A DNA stretch of 64,000 nt from Flavobacterium sp. NRK F7. GTDB lineage: Bacteria > Bacteroidota > Bacteroidia > Flavobacteriales > Flavobacteriaceae. Below, piece by piece: positions 53,290 to 61,773 of the stretch (the stretch's first letter is position 1; each line of letters opens with the position of its first letter). Position numbers and translations under genes: made by a program. The stretch spans positions 3,178,737-3,242,736 of the forward strand of contig NZ_JAMXLB010000001.1 of the NCBI RefSeq assembly GCF_024054195.1, read 5' to 3'. Below the pieces are notes generated by a model. It saw only the letters and a list, made by a program, of their open reading frames with translations, was not told the origin of the DNA and made no database searches.

Positions 53290-54054
53290 ATGAAAAAATA
53301 TATAATTCTTGTTATCTCCCTTATTAGTTTCTCTATGAATGCTCAATTAAAATCAGTTGCCTATACTGATGGCGGTCAAAAATTAGAAGGCTTTTTTGCT
53401 AAAGCAACTGTGGCTAACCCAAAAAACATCGGAGTTATCATCTTACCTGCTTGGATGGGTATCGATGCACATGCTAAAGAGTCTGCTGAAAATTTAGCTG
53501 CATTAGGGTATCATGCTTTTGTAGCTGACATTTATGGTGTAGGCAATACACCCAGCAATACTACTGAAGCAGGAAAATTAGCTGGTTATTTTAAAAACAA
53601 TTATAAAGATTACCAAAAAAGAATTCAATTGGCTATTGATCAATTGGTGAAACAAGGAGCAAATCCAGATGAAATTGCAGTTATTGGGTATTGTTTTGGT
53701 GGAACTGGAGCTTTAGAAGCAGCAAGAGGTAATTTAAAAGTAAAAGGAGTAGTTTCTTTTCACGGTGGTTTAGGAAAAGATCCCATGCGTCAAACGGAAG
53801 TCATTACTCCAAAAATATTAGTACTTCATGGAGCTGATGATCCTTATGTACCTCAAAAAGAAGTGTTAGCTTTCCAAGACGAAATGAAAATTGGAAAAGC
53901 TGTTTGGCAAATGAATATGTATTCAAATGCGGTTCATGCGTTTACCCACAAAGATTTAGATACTGATAATAGCAAAGGCGCTGCTTATAATGAATTAGCC
54001 GACAAAAGAAGTTGGCAAGCAATGAAAGATTTTTTTACAGAAATTTTCAATTAA
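53290..54054 (+). CDS. Exported dienelactone-hydrolase-family protein
   Basis: 254 residues, signal peptide ending near SMNAQ. Alpha/beta hydrolase with nucleophile motif VIGYCFGGTGALEAA (Cys as in dienelactone hydrolases), ILVLHGADDPYVP and C-terminal YSNAVHAFTH. Periplasmic; substrate unknown. Confidence 0.88.
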   Translation: MKKYIILVISLISFSMNAQLKSVAYTDGGQKLEGFFAKATVANPKNIGVIILPAWMGIDAHAKESAENLAALGYHAFVADIYGVGNTPSNTTEAGKLAGYFKNNYKDYQKRIQLAIDQLVKQGANPDEIAVIGYCFGGTGALEAARGNLKVKGVVSFHGGLGKDPMRQTEVITPKILVLHGADDPYVPQKEVLAFQDEMKIGKAVWQMNMYSNAVHAFTHKDLDTDNSKGAAYNELADKRSWQAMKDFFTEIFN

Positions 54055-54062
54055 ACCATAAA

Positions 54063-54092
54063 TATCCCTTCCAGAAGAAGGGATTTTTTTAT
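54063..54092. terminator. Terminator between hydrolase and pseudouridine synthase
   Basis: Stem ATCCCTT/AAGGGAT and a T-run, between converging genes. Confidence 0.82.
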
Positions 54093-54658
54093 AAAACAAT
54101 TTCTTGAACTTCTTGAACAGCACCAGTTGGCATTCCTTCTAAATACATTTTTCCTACTCGAACTCGTATCAATCGCAAAGTTGGAAAACCAACAGCCGCA
54201 GTCATTTTTCTTACTTGACGAAATTTCCCTTCGGTAACCGTTATGGAAACCCAAGAAGTAGGTCCGTGTCGTTCATCTCTTATTTTTTTACCTGGTCCAA
54301 TAAAAGAAGGAATCGTTTCAATTCGTTTCGCTTTACAAGGCAAGGTGGTATATTTTGAACCGTTTACGCCTATTTCTACTCCTTTTTGCAATAGTTGCAC
54401 GGCTTCATCGGTAACAATACCATCCACTTGAGCATAATATTCTTTTTCAACAGTTTTACTTCGCACTTGTTCACTTACTTTTCCGTCTGTTGTAAGTAAG
54501 AGCAACCCTTCTGAATCTTCATCAAGTCTCCCTATTGCCATAGTACCTTCTGGAAAAGGATACAATTCGCCTAATAACTTCTTTTTTCTTTTCAATTCAT
54601 AAATAAACTGACTCAAATAGCCATGCGGTTTATGAAGCATAAAATGTTGGTGATGCAT
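54089..54658 (-). CDS. RsuA/RluE-family rRNA pseudouridine synthase
   Basis: 189 residues without an S4 domain, as in RluE. Catalytic motif GRLDEDSEGLLLLTTDG, FMLHKPHGYLSQF at the start and ITVTEGKFRQVRKMTAAVG. RluE modifies U2457 in 23S rRNA of E. coli; the same role is likely. Confidence 0.9.
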   Translation of the reverse strand: MHHQHFMLHKPHGYLSQFIYELKRKKKLLGELYPFPEGTMAIGRLDEDSEGLLLLTTDGKVSEQVRSKTVEKEYYAQVDGIVTDEAVQLLQKGVEIGVNGSKYTTLPCKAKRIETIPSFIGPGKKIRDERHGPTSWVSITVTEGKFRQVRKMTAAVGFPTLRLIRVRVGKMYLEGMPTGAVQEVQEIVL

Positions 54659-54754
54659 TTTTTTGAATTTACAGCAAAAATACAGTATTCAATTTATATG
54701 AATTCTGATTTTAAAGTTGAATTAATTCCTTAAATTTACAATTGAAATTTCTTA

Positions 54755-56140
54755 ATGTATATGTCACAAATTATTTTAGTATTAGCCGTATTTATTCTCG
54801 CTTTAGCCATAGGTTTTTACCTTGGCAAATTGCTTTCTAAAACCCAAGCTCAAGCCGAAAAATCTTCTTTAGAAGAAAGGGTTTCAGGTTTGGTAAACCA
54901 AATGGAAGAAGTAAAAAATCAATTGTTAGCCGAAAAATTACAATTTGAAAAAACTTTAGCGCAAGTTGTAAGTGAAAAAGAAAATCTTCAAAAAGAGAAA
55001 GAAGCATTAGCCATTCATTTAGCCAAAAAAGAAAACGATTTTGATAATTTATTAGAACGAAATAAAGAACAAAAACAAGAAGTAAACGAGCTTCAGGAGA
55101 AGTTTACCAAAGAATTTGAAAATTTGGCTAACAAAATCTTAGAGGAAAAAACTACAAAGTTTACAGAACAAAATAAAGAAAACTTGAAAATTATCTTGAA
55201 TCCGTTACAAGAAAAAATTCAGTTGTTTGAAAAGAAAGTAGAAGACACCCATAAAGAAAGCATTGATTATCATGCCGCTTTGCGTCAACAAATTTTAGGT
55301 CTAAGAGAAATGAATGATAAAATGTCGAAAGAAACGGTTAATTTGACCAAAGCTTTAAAAGGAGATAGCAAAATGCAAGGAAATTGGGGCGAACTAGTAT
55401 TAGAACGGGTTTTGGAAAAATCAGGTTTGGAAAAAGGACGTGAATATGAAGTACAACAAAGTTTTACGAGTCAAGAAGGCGGAAGAATCATGCCCGATGT
55501 GATTATCAACCTTCCAGATGGTAAAAAAATGGTCATTGACTCAAAGGTTTCTTTAACTGCTTACGAACGTTATGTAAATGAAGAAGATGAAACCGCTAAA
55601 AGTATCATTTTAAAAGAGCATGTTACTTCAGTAAAAAGACATGTTGACCAATTGAGTGATAAAAACTATCAGGATATTTACCAGATGGAAAGTCCCGATT
55701 TTGTGTTGCTTTTCATTCCAATTGAACCCGCATTCGCATTGGCACTTAATGAAGATAGCACCTTATACAACAAAGCATTTGAAAAAAACATTGTGATTGT
55801 CACACCTGCTACACTATTAGCTACTTTACGTACGATTGACAGTATGTGGACCAATCAAAAACAACAAGAAAATGCCATTGAAATTGCACGACAAGCGGGT
55901 GCTTTGTACGATAAATTTGAAGGCTTTGTATCTGATTTAATTAAAATTGGTAAAAAAATGGACGAAGCCAAATCAGAATACGGGAATGCCATGAACAAAT
56001 TAGTAGACGGAAAAGGAAACCTTGTGGTGAGCGTAGAAAAACTTAAAAAAATGGGAGCCAAAGCTAAAAAAGCACTTCCAGAAAGTGTTTTGAAAAGAGC
56101 TTCAGAAAATGAAATCAATTCCATCATTGAAAACGAATAA
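54755..56140 (+). CDS. rmuC: DNA recombination protein RmuC
   Basis: 461 residues: N-terminal membrane anchor (about 5-25), long coiled coil (about 35-200), then the nuclease-like RmuC core: MQGNWGELVLERVLEKSGL, MPDVIINLPDGKKMVIDSKVSL, DFVLLFIPIEPAFALAL. Limits DNA inversions at repeats in E. coli. Confidence 0.95.
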   Translation: MYMSQIILVLAVFILALAIGFYLGKLLSKTQAQAEKSSLEERVSGLVNQMEEVKNQLLAEKLQFEKTLAQVVSEKENLQKEKEALAIHLAKKENDFDNLLERNKEQKQEVNELQEKFTKEFENLANKILEEKTTKFTEQNKENLKIILNPLQEKIQLFEKKVEDTHKESIDYHAALRQQILGLREMNDKMSKETVNLTKALKGDSKMQGNWGELVLERVLEKSGLEKGREYEVQQSFTSQEGGRIMPDVIINLPDGKKMVIDSKVSLTAYERYVNEEDETAKSIILKEHVTSVKRHVDQLSDKNYQDIYQMESPDFVLLFIPIEPAFALALNEDSTLYNKAFEKNIVIVTPATLLATLRTIDSMWTNQKQQENAIEIARQAGALYDKFEGFVSDLIKIGKKMDEAKSEYGNAMNKLVDGKGNLVVSVEKLKKMGAKAKKALPESVLKRASENEINSIIENE

Positions 56141-56143
56141 ATT

Positions 56144-56524
56144 ATGACCACATTTAAAAAAATTATTTTTTTCAGTATTTTACTGGCAATTCTAACACTA
56201 GTTAGCTACATGACCTATATTTATTATGTTCCCTATAGTGAAGGAGTGCGTTCTGGAGAATTAATAAAAATCAGTAAAAAAGGCTACTTTGTAAAAACTT
56301 GGGAAGGCGAAATTAGTCAAGGTATTTCTGGAGCTCAAATTTTCAAGTTTTCCGTTTTAGACAATCAACAACCAGTAATTGATAGCTTAAAAAATTTACA
56401 AGGAAAGTTTGTAAAAGTGGAATATGTGGAACGTTTACGTACCTTCTTTTGGTGGGGAGACACCCGCTATTTTATTACTAAAGTAGAAAAAGAAACATCT
56501 CCTTATTTTAACAATGGTGAATAA
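56144..56524 (+). CDS. Conserved membrane-anchored protein
   Basis: 126 residues; one transmembrane helix (about 7-28), then a small domain SEGVRSGELIKISKKGYFVKTWEGEI in pieces and FFWWGDTRYFITKVE. Widespread in Flavobacteriaceae and sometimes labelled 6-phosphogluconate dehydrogenase, which this is not. Stop overlaps the next start by one base (TAATG). Confidence 0.78.
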   Translation: MTTFKKIIFFSILLAILTLVSYMTYIYYVPYSEGVRSGELIKISKKGYFVKTWEGEISQGISGAQIFKFSVLDNQQPVIDSLKNLQGKFVKVEYVERLRTFFWWGDTRYFITKVEKETSPYFNNGE

Positions 56525-57567
56525 TGAAACGAATTGTATTTTTAATATTTCTAGTTGCTTTTTCCCAATGCAAATCAGGTGAAACAAATCCATCACCCAC
56601 TTCAACTAACAAGATTGCCATTGTTATCCATGGTGGAGCAGGTACTATTTTAAAAGAAAATCTGACTCCAGAATTAGAACAAGAATACAAAAAAAAGCTT
56701 GAAGAAGCTGTTCGAACCGGTTACAAAATTTTACAAAATGGAGGTAGTAGTTTAGATGCTGTAGAAAAAACAATACGTGTTTTGGAAGATTCCCCTTTAT
56801 TTAATGCAGGCAAAGGTGCAGTTTTTACCAACCAAGGCAAAAATGAATTGGATGCATCCATTATGGATGGCAAATCTTTAAAAGCAGGAGCTATCGCAGG
56901 AGTAACCACAGTTAAAAACCCTATTACTTTGGCACGAACTGTTATGGAAAAATCGGAACATGTACTATTAGCAAGAGAAGGAGCCGATTTTTTTGCCGCG
57001 CAAAATGGTTTAGAACTAGTAGATCCTTCCTATTTTTATGTTGAAAACAGATACCAATCTTTATTACGAGCTAAAGAAAAAGAAAAAATAGAATTAGACC
57101 ACGATGACAAAGCTGAATTTTACGATCCTACAATAAAAGATTCAAAATATGGAACTGTGGGTTGTGTAGCTTTGGATAAAAATGGAAACATTGCTGCTGG
57201 AACCTCAACGGGTGGCATGACCAATAAAAAATGGGGACGTATTGGTGATGCTCCAATTATAGGTGCTGGAACCTATGCTAATAATAGCACTTGTGGTGTT
57301 TCTGCTACAGGTTGGGGCGAATTCTTTATACGCAATGTAGTCGCCTATGATATTGCTGCTTTAATGGATTATAAAAAAAGAACTTTAGAAAAAGCAAGCC
57401 AAGAAGTTATTCAGAAGAAACTGACGCAATTAGGAGGTACTGGTGGTATTATTGCTTTGGATAAAAAAGGAACTATTGTTATGGAATTCAACACGCCTGG
57501 CATGTATCGAGCAGCCATAGATAGTAACGGAAAATTAACCCTTGGGATTTATAAAGAGAATGAATAA
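56524..57567 (+). CDS. Isoaspartyl peptidase / L-asparaginase (Ntn hydrolase) lipoprotein
   Basis: 347 residues with lipobox (Cys 16, FSQC). IVIHGGAGTI, GKGAVFTNQGKNELDASIMDG, nucleophile Thr in SKYGTVGCVALD (autocleavage site), GTSTGGMTNKKWGRIGDAPIIGAG in pieces. Type III asparaginase/isoaspartyl dipeptidase; autoprocessing expected at Gly-Thr. Probably periplasmic. Confidence 0.93.
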   Translation: MKRIVFLIFLVAFSQCKSGETNPSPTSTNKIAIVIHGGAGTILKENLTPELEQEYKKKLEEAVRTGYKILQNGGSSLDAVEKTIRVLEDSPLFNAGKGAVFTNQGKNELDASIMDGKSLKAGAIAGVTTVKNPITLARTVMEKSEHVLLAREGADFFAAQNGLELVDPSYFYVENRYQSLLRAKEKEKIELDHDDKAEFYDPTIKDSKYGTVGCVALDKNGNIAAGTSTGGMTNKKWGRIGDAPIIGAGTYANNSTCGVSATGWGEFFIRNVVAYDIAALMDYKKRTLEKASQEVIQKKLTQLGGTGGIIALDKKGTIVMEFNTPGMYRAAIDSNGKLTLGIYKENE

Positions 57568-58114
57568 GAAAAAAGAATCGAATACTGTTGAAGCTTCAAA
57601 AGTTACTTTAAGCGAATTGATGCTTCCTTCACATACTAATTTTAGTGGTAAAATACACGGTGGTTATTTATTACAGTTAATGGATCAAATTGCCTTTGCC
57701 AGTGCCTCTAGATATTCTGGTTGTTATTGTGTTACTGCCTCAGTAGATAAAGTTGACTTTTTAAATCCTATTGAAATTGGGGAATTGGTTACCCTAAAAG
57801 CCTCTGTAAATTATGTAGGTAACACGTCTATGGTAGTAGGCATTCGAGTGGTTTCAGAAAACATTCAAACGGGAGTTGTGAAACATTGTAATTCGAGTTA
57901 TTTTACCATGGTGGCCAAAGATGAATCAGGTAAAACCACTTCGGTTCCACATTTAATTTTATCCGATTTACAAGAAGTAAGACGTTTTTTTGATGCCTTA
58001 CGACGCATTGAACAAAACAAAAAAAGAATTCATCAGGAAAGTTCTTTCGATTATAAATCTAAAGCAGCTTTAGATTTACTTAAAAAGTATAATGTAATTA
58101 TCGATTTACCTTAA
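57560..58114 (+). CDS. Acyl-CoA thioesterase (hot-dog fold)
   Basis: 184 residues from ATG 57560, which overlaps the previous stop by 8 bp. FSGKIHGGYLLQLMDQIAFASASRY in pieces and VDKVDFLNPIEIGE are the YciA/BFIT-type thioesterase signature. Hydrolyses acyl-CoAs. An in-frame TTG at 57542 is not favoured. Confidence 0.92.
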   Translation: MNKKKESNTVEASKVTLSELMLPSHTNFSGKIHGGYLLQLMDQIAFASASRYSGCYCVTASVDKVDFLNPIEIGELVTLKASVNYVGNTSMVVGIRVVSENIQTGVVKHCNSSYFTMVAKDESGKTTSVPHLILSDLQEVRRFFDALRRIEQNKKRIHQESSFDYKSKAALDLLKKYNVIIDLP

Positions 58115-58118
58115 TGAT

Positions 58119-58793
58119 TTAATGGTGCTTTTTAAGAATAATTTCTTTTCGATCAAATTGCAAGTATCCTTCCTCTTGAAGTTCGTTAATTAAAATATTT
58201 AAAGTAGGTCGAGACGTACCTATTAGAGAAGCAATTTCTCTTTGTGTAAAAGGATGTTTGATAACGGTATCTCCAGAAACTGCATTTTTATACCCATAAT
58301 CCAAAGCGAGTTCATTCAAGTATTCTTTCAATCGTGTTTTAGTATCTTTAAACAATAACAATTTCAACCTGCGTTCCAATCGTTTTAGTCTAAAACCAAT
58401 AAACTTATAAATTTTCAAGCTGAGTTCACGGTTTCCTCTAATTAATTCGAGCATTTCATCGGCAGCGATAGGACAAATTGTAGTGTTATTTTCGAGTGCC
58501 AATGCAAATTCGTTCCTTTTTTCTTCTCCAAGAATTGCTTTCTCCCCAAAAATTTCTCCTTTTGATAAAATTGCTGATATGACCTCCTCTCCTTCTTCGT
58601 TGATGTAACCAATTTTTATCTTACCATTACTGACAAGGTATATTTTATCAGCAGTATCGTCTTCCGTATAAATAATATCATTTTTTTTGTAATTTTTAGA
58701 CGAATGACTGTGTCCTGCATCTTTATATTTGTGCGGACACATGATATTAAATAGGTTGACATCTTCAAAATACCAAATGGAACTCATTAGCAA
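58119..58793 (-). CDS. Crp/Fnr-family transcriptional regulator
   Basis: 224 residues (or 222 from the second ATG). cNMP-binding-like domain (about 35-150: DIIYTEDDTADKIYLVSNGKI, GEIFGEKAILGE) and C-terminal winged helix (REIASLIGTSRPTLNILI). Only one Cys near the N-terminus (MCPHKYK), so no FNR-type 4Fe-4S cluster. Effector and targets unknown. Confidence 0.9.
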   Translation of the reverse strand: MLMSSIWYFEDVNLFNIMCPHKYKDAGHSHSSKNYKKNDIIYTEDDTADKIYLVSNGKIKIGYINEEGEEVISAILSKGEIFGEKAILGEEKRNEFALALENNTTICPIAADEMLELIRGNRELSLKIYKFIGFRLKRLERRLKLLLFKDTKTRLKEYLNELALDYGYKNAVSGDTVIKHPFTQREIASLIGTSRPTLNILINELQEEGYLQFDRKEIILKKHH

Positions 58794-58835
58794 TAATTTT
58801 AGTATATCAAAAATACTGATATTATTACAATAAAA

Positions 58836-58863
58836 AAATGCTCCAGAGATTCTAGAGCATATT
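58836..58863 (-). terminator. Terminator of small membrane peptide gene
   Basis: On the minus strand ATGCTCTAGA and TCTGGAGCAT form a 10-bp stem (one G-U) followed by seven Ts, 68 bp after the small peptide gene. Confidence 0.75.
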
Positions 58864-58930
58864 TATCATTTAATTAACTACTTTTTGGATGTTAGAGAAT
58901 AGAAATCACTATCAAAGTAAGCCAACATTA

Positions 58931-59053
58931 TTATTGGCCAAAAATAGCCTTCCATATAAATACTAAAACTAAAAAAAGCAGGATTAATAATACTAACATC
59001 AATTTAAAACTCATATAATTTGATACGGTTTTCCAAAAATCATTTTTTGCCAT
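58931..59053 (-). CDS. 40-residue single-pass membrane peptide
   Basis: Frame MAKNDFWKTVSNYMSFKLML ..., one strong transmembrane helix (about 15-37, mostly Leu/Val/Ile/Phe) and end IFGQ. It is followed by its own terminator, which supports it being a real transcript. Function unknown. Confidence 0.5.
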   Translation of the reverse strand: MAKNDFWKTVSNYMSFKLMLVLLILLFLVLVFIWKAIFGQ

Positions 59054-59063
59054 TTTAATTTTG

Positions 59064-59304
59064 TTTTAATTACATTAATTTTTAAATAAGAGCGAACTAT
59101 CTTTTAGTATTCTCGGGTTATTTTTCTAATAAGGTTTTGTTTTGATTACTTCGTCAGTTCGCTTTGCTCGTGTGTAACAGCATCCCTTTATTTGTTTTGC
59201 TTTATTAAAAATTTCCAAGGCGAAACCAATAAAAAGATACAGTGAATAACGGGAGATGATACCACTTAAAGATCTATTTTATGCTTCTCAAAAAACTAAT
59301 TAAT
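59064..59304. other. Intergenic region without gene
   Basis: 240 bp AT-rich. Contains ACTTCGTCAGTTCGCTTTG (59148 onward), which resembles the central segment of cassette sites C1 and C9, but no core boxes; no gene seen. Confidence 0.5.
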
Positions 59305-61725
59305 TTACTCTTTCAAAGGGATTTCGCAGTATTTATTGTAAATTCTAATTTCGGTAAAATCTTTTCTAGCTCTAACAATATTGGATTGAATGGCTGAATA
59401 ATCAATAATTTCATTGTCTACCTCTACTATACCTTTTTCAAAAGGCAGACCAATAATATTCAGTTCAATAATTTCATATGAGGTCGTAAATTTCCCCGAT
59501 TTAAATTGTTGAATAATTAAAACGTCTTCTTTTCCAACCAAATTGAAATTGCGAATACTATAACGTCCTTTCATATAATCGTAACCGTCTTGACCATCTT
59601 CATATACCATGGAAGATTCTTTACCTAGTTTGTAATAGACATCAATTTTTAATTCGGTAATTTCTAACTCTCCTACATATTGTTGGATTGGATATTTTGG
59701 AATAATAGCCCCTTCTTTTACATAAATGGGTAAAGTATCTATATCGGCATCGACCCATTTTTCTTCTCCACCTTCAATTGATTCGTTGTTGAAAAAATTA
59801 TACCATTTGCCTTTCGGAAAATACATTCTTCTTCCTTTTGAATTGGGTTCTACTATAGGACAAACTAAAATACTATCCCCATAAATAAATTCGTCATTTC
59901 GGAAATAGGTTTGCTGGTCTTCTTGGTCATAAACAACCAAAGATTTAATAATAGGCACTCCTTCTTCTATGTATTTCCAAAATGCGGTATATAAATACGG
60001 TAATAATTGATAGCGAATTTCGATAAACTTACGTACGATATCAGTAATATTAGTACCAAAAGCATACGGTTCTTGATCGCCATGATCACCAGAAGAATGG
60101 GTTCTACAAAACGGGTGAAACACTCCAAGTTGAATCCATCTTGCATACAATTCGCCATTCGGTTGTTCTGCAAAACCACCTATATCGGAACCTACAAATG
60201 AAAAACCAGAAAGGCTCATTCGTTGAGCTTGCGCATTGGCAATTTGTAAATGTTCCCAAGTTGCTACATTATCGCCTGTCCAAGTTGAAGTATAACGCTG
60301 GGTTCCCGAATAAGCCGCACGCGTAATTACAAAAGGCCGTTTTGGATAGGAAAACTTTTTCAAGCCGTGATAAGTAGCACGAGCCATTTGCATCCCATAA
60401 ATGTTATGTGCTTTTCTATGGCTACAATTGGAACCATCGTAGTTGTGTCTCACATCATCTGGAAAAGATTTTCCTGGCACATCCATTACAGCTGGCTCGT
60501 TCATATCGTTCCAAACCCCTTTTACCCCAATTTCTTCAATTAGTTCTTTAAAAAGATCGGCCCACCATTCTCTCACTTTTGGATTGGTAAAATCGGGAAA
60601 ATAACATTCCCCTGGCCAAACTTTTCCTTTTACATAGGGTCCATCTGCGCGTTTACAAAAATATTTATTTTCTAATCCTTCTTGGAAGACCCAATAATCT
60701 GGATCGATTTTAATTCCTGGATCTATAATAACAATAGTTTTAAAACCATCTTCGGCCAATTCGGCCACCATTCGTTTAGGATCTGGAAAATAGTCTTTAT
60801 TCCAAGTAAAACAACGAAAACCATCCATATAATCGATATCGAGGTAGATGGCATCGCAAGGAATTTTAAGTTCTCTGAATTTTTGTGTAACTTCCTTTAC
60901 TTTGGCTTCTGGGAAATAACTCCATTTACATTGATGGTATCCTAGTGCCCATAACGGCGGTAAATGTTTAGGACGACCTGTTAAATCGGTATAATTAGCA
61001 ATTACATCATTCATTTCAGGACCATAAATAAAGTAGTAATTCATTTCGCCACCCATAGCCCAAAAACTGGTTACACTTCTTCTTTCATGGCAAAAATCGA
61101 AATAGGTTTTGAAAGTATTATCAAAGAAAATTCCGTAGGCTTTTTTAGAGTGCAAACCAATATAAAACGGTATGGCTTTATATATTGGATCGGTATCTTT
61201 TCCAAATGCATAGGAATCGGTTACCCAATTTTCAAAACGTTTTCCTTTTAAATTATTTTGACAAGGTTTGTCGCCTAAACCATAAAAACTCTCACTGGTT
61301 TCAGAATGCTTAGACATTTTCACAATATCACCGCCTAATTCATAACTTTCTTCCCAATGAAATCCTAATTCATCCTGACAAATTAAGGTTTTATCAACAG
61401 CATCATACAATACTGTTTTTAGATCTTTTTTAGAAATAACACAGATTATTTTTGAAGTACTAATTTCATAGCTTTCCGTAGTTTCGGTAATATCTAATTG
61501 ATTATACCCTCTACTAGCTTGAGATGAAATAGCATAGGAAAAATCCCTACTAAAAGAACCCACAGTTGTAAATCGGAAACGCAATACACTATCTCTTATT
61601 ACGGTTACTTGTAAAACAACATTGTTCGCTGTATAAAAGTAAATTTTATCAACATCTTTCTTAAAGGAAACAATTTTGTCTGGAAAAAGATTCCCTTTAT
61701 GTTCTAACTCTGTATTTAAAATCAT
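59305..61725 (-). CDS. GH31 alpha-glucosidase
   Basis: 806-residue GH31 enzyme. N-terminal beta-sandwich (about 1-240), TIM barrel with PPLWALGYHQCKWSY, AIYLDIDYMDGFRCFTWN, catalytic nucleophile in GVWNDMNEPAVMD, acid/base region FVGSDIGGFAEQPNGEL, then C-terminal beta domains. No signal peptide, so cytoplasmic. Its place behind glgC-glgB suggests use on glycogen-derived or malto-oligosaccharides. Confidence 0.94.
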   Translation of the reverse strand: MILNTELEHKGNLFPDKIVSFKKDVDKIYFYTANNVVLQVTVIRDSVLRFRFTTVGSFSRDFSYAISSQASRGYNQLDITETTESYEISTSKIICVISKKDLKTVLYDAVDKTLICQDELGFHWEESYELGGDIVKMSKHSETSESFYGLGDKPCQNNLKGKRFENWVTDSYAFGKDTDPIYKAIPFYIGLHSKKAYGIFFDNTFKTYFDFCHERRSVTSFWAMGGEMNYYFIYGPEMNDVIANYTDLTGRPKHLPPLWALGYHQCKWSYFPEAKVKEVTQKFRELKIPCDAIYLDIDYMDGFRCFTWNKDYFPDPKRMVAELAEDGFKTIVIIDPGIKIDPDYWVFQEGLENKYFCKRADGPYVKGKVWPGECYFPDFTNPKVREWWADLFKELIEEIGVKGVWNDMNEPAVMDVPGKSFPDDVRHNYDGSNCSHRKAHNIYGMQMARATYHGLKKFSYPKRPFVITRAAYSGTQRYTSTWTGDNVATWEHLQIANAQAQRMSLSGFSFVGSDIGGFAEQPNGELYARWIQLGVFHPFCRTHSSGDHGDQEPYAFGTNITDIVRKFIEIRYQLLPYLYTAFWKYIEEGVPIIKSLVVYDQEDQQTYFRNDEFIYGDSILVCPIVEPNSKGRRMYFPKGKWYNFFNNESIEGGEEKWVDADIDTLPIYVKEGAIIPKYPIQQYVGELEITELKIDVYYKLGKESSMVYEDGQDGYDYMKGRYSIRNFNLVGKEDVLIIQQFKSGKFTTSYEIIELNIIGLPFEKGIVEVDNEIIDYSAIQSNIVRARKDFTEIRIYNKYCEIPLKE

Positions 61726-61773
61726 GACTTACTTTTTTTACAATCATTTATTACTATCCTCTAAAATAGCAAA

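Noticed and set aside
56144..56524. 6-phosphogluconate dehydrogenase, a label used for similar proteins
   Set aside because: 126 residues with a membrane anchor and no Rossmann fold; the name is a propagated error.
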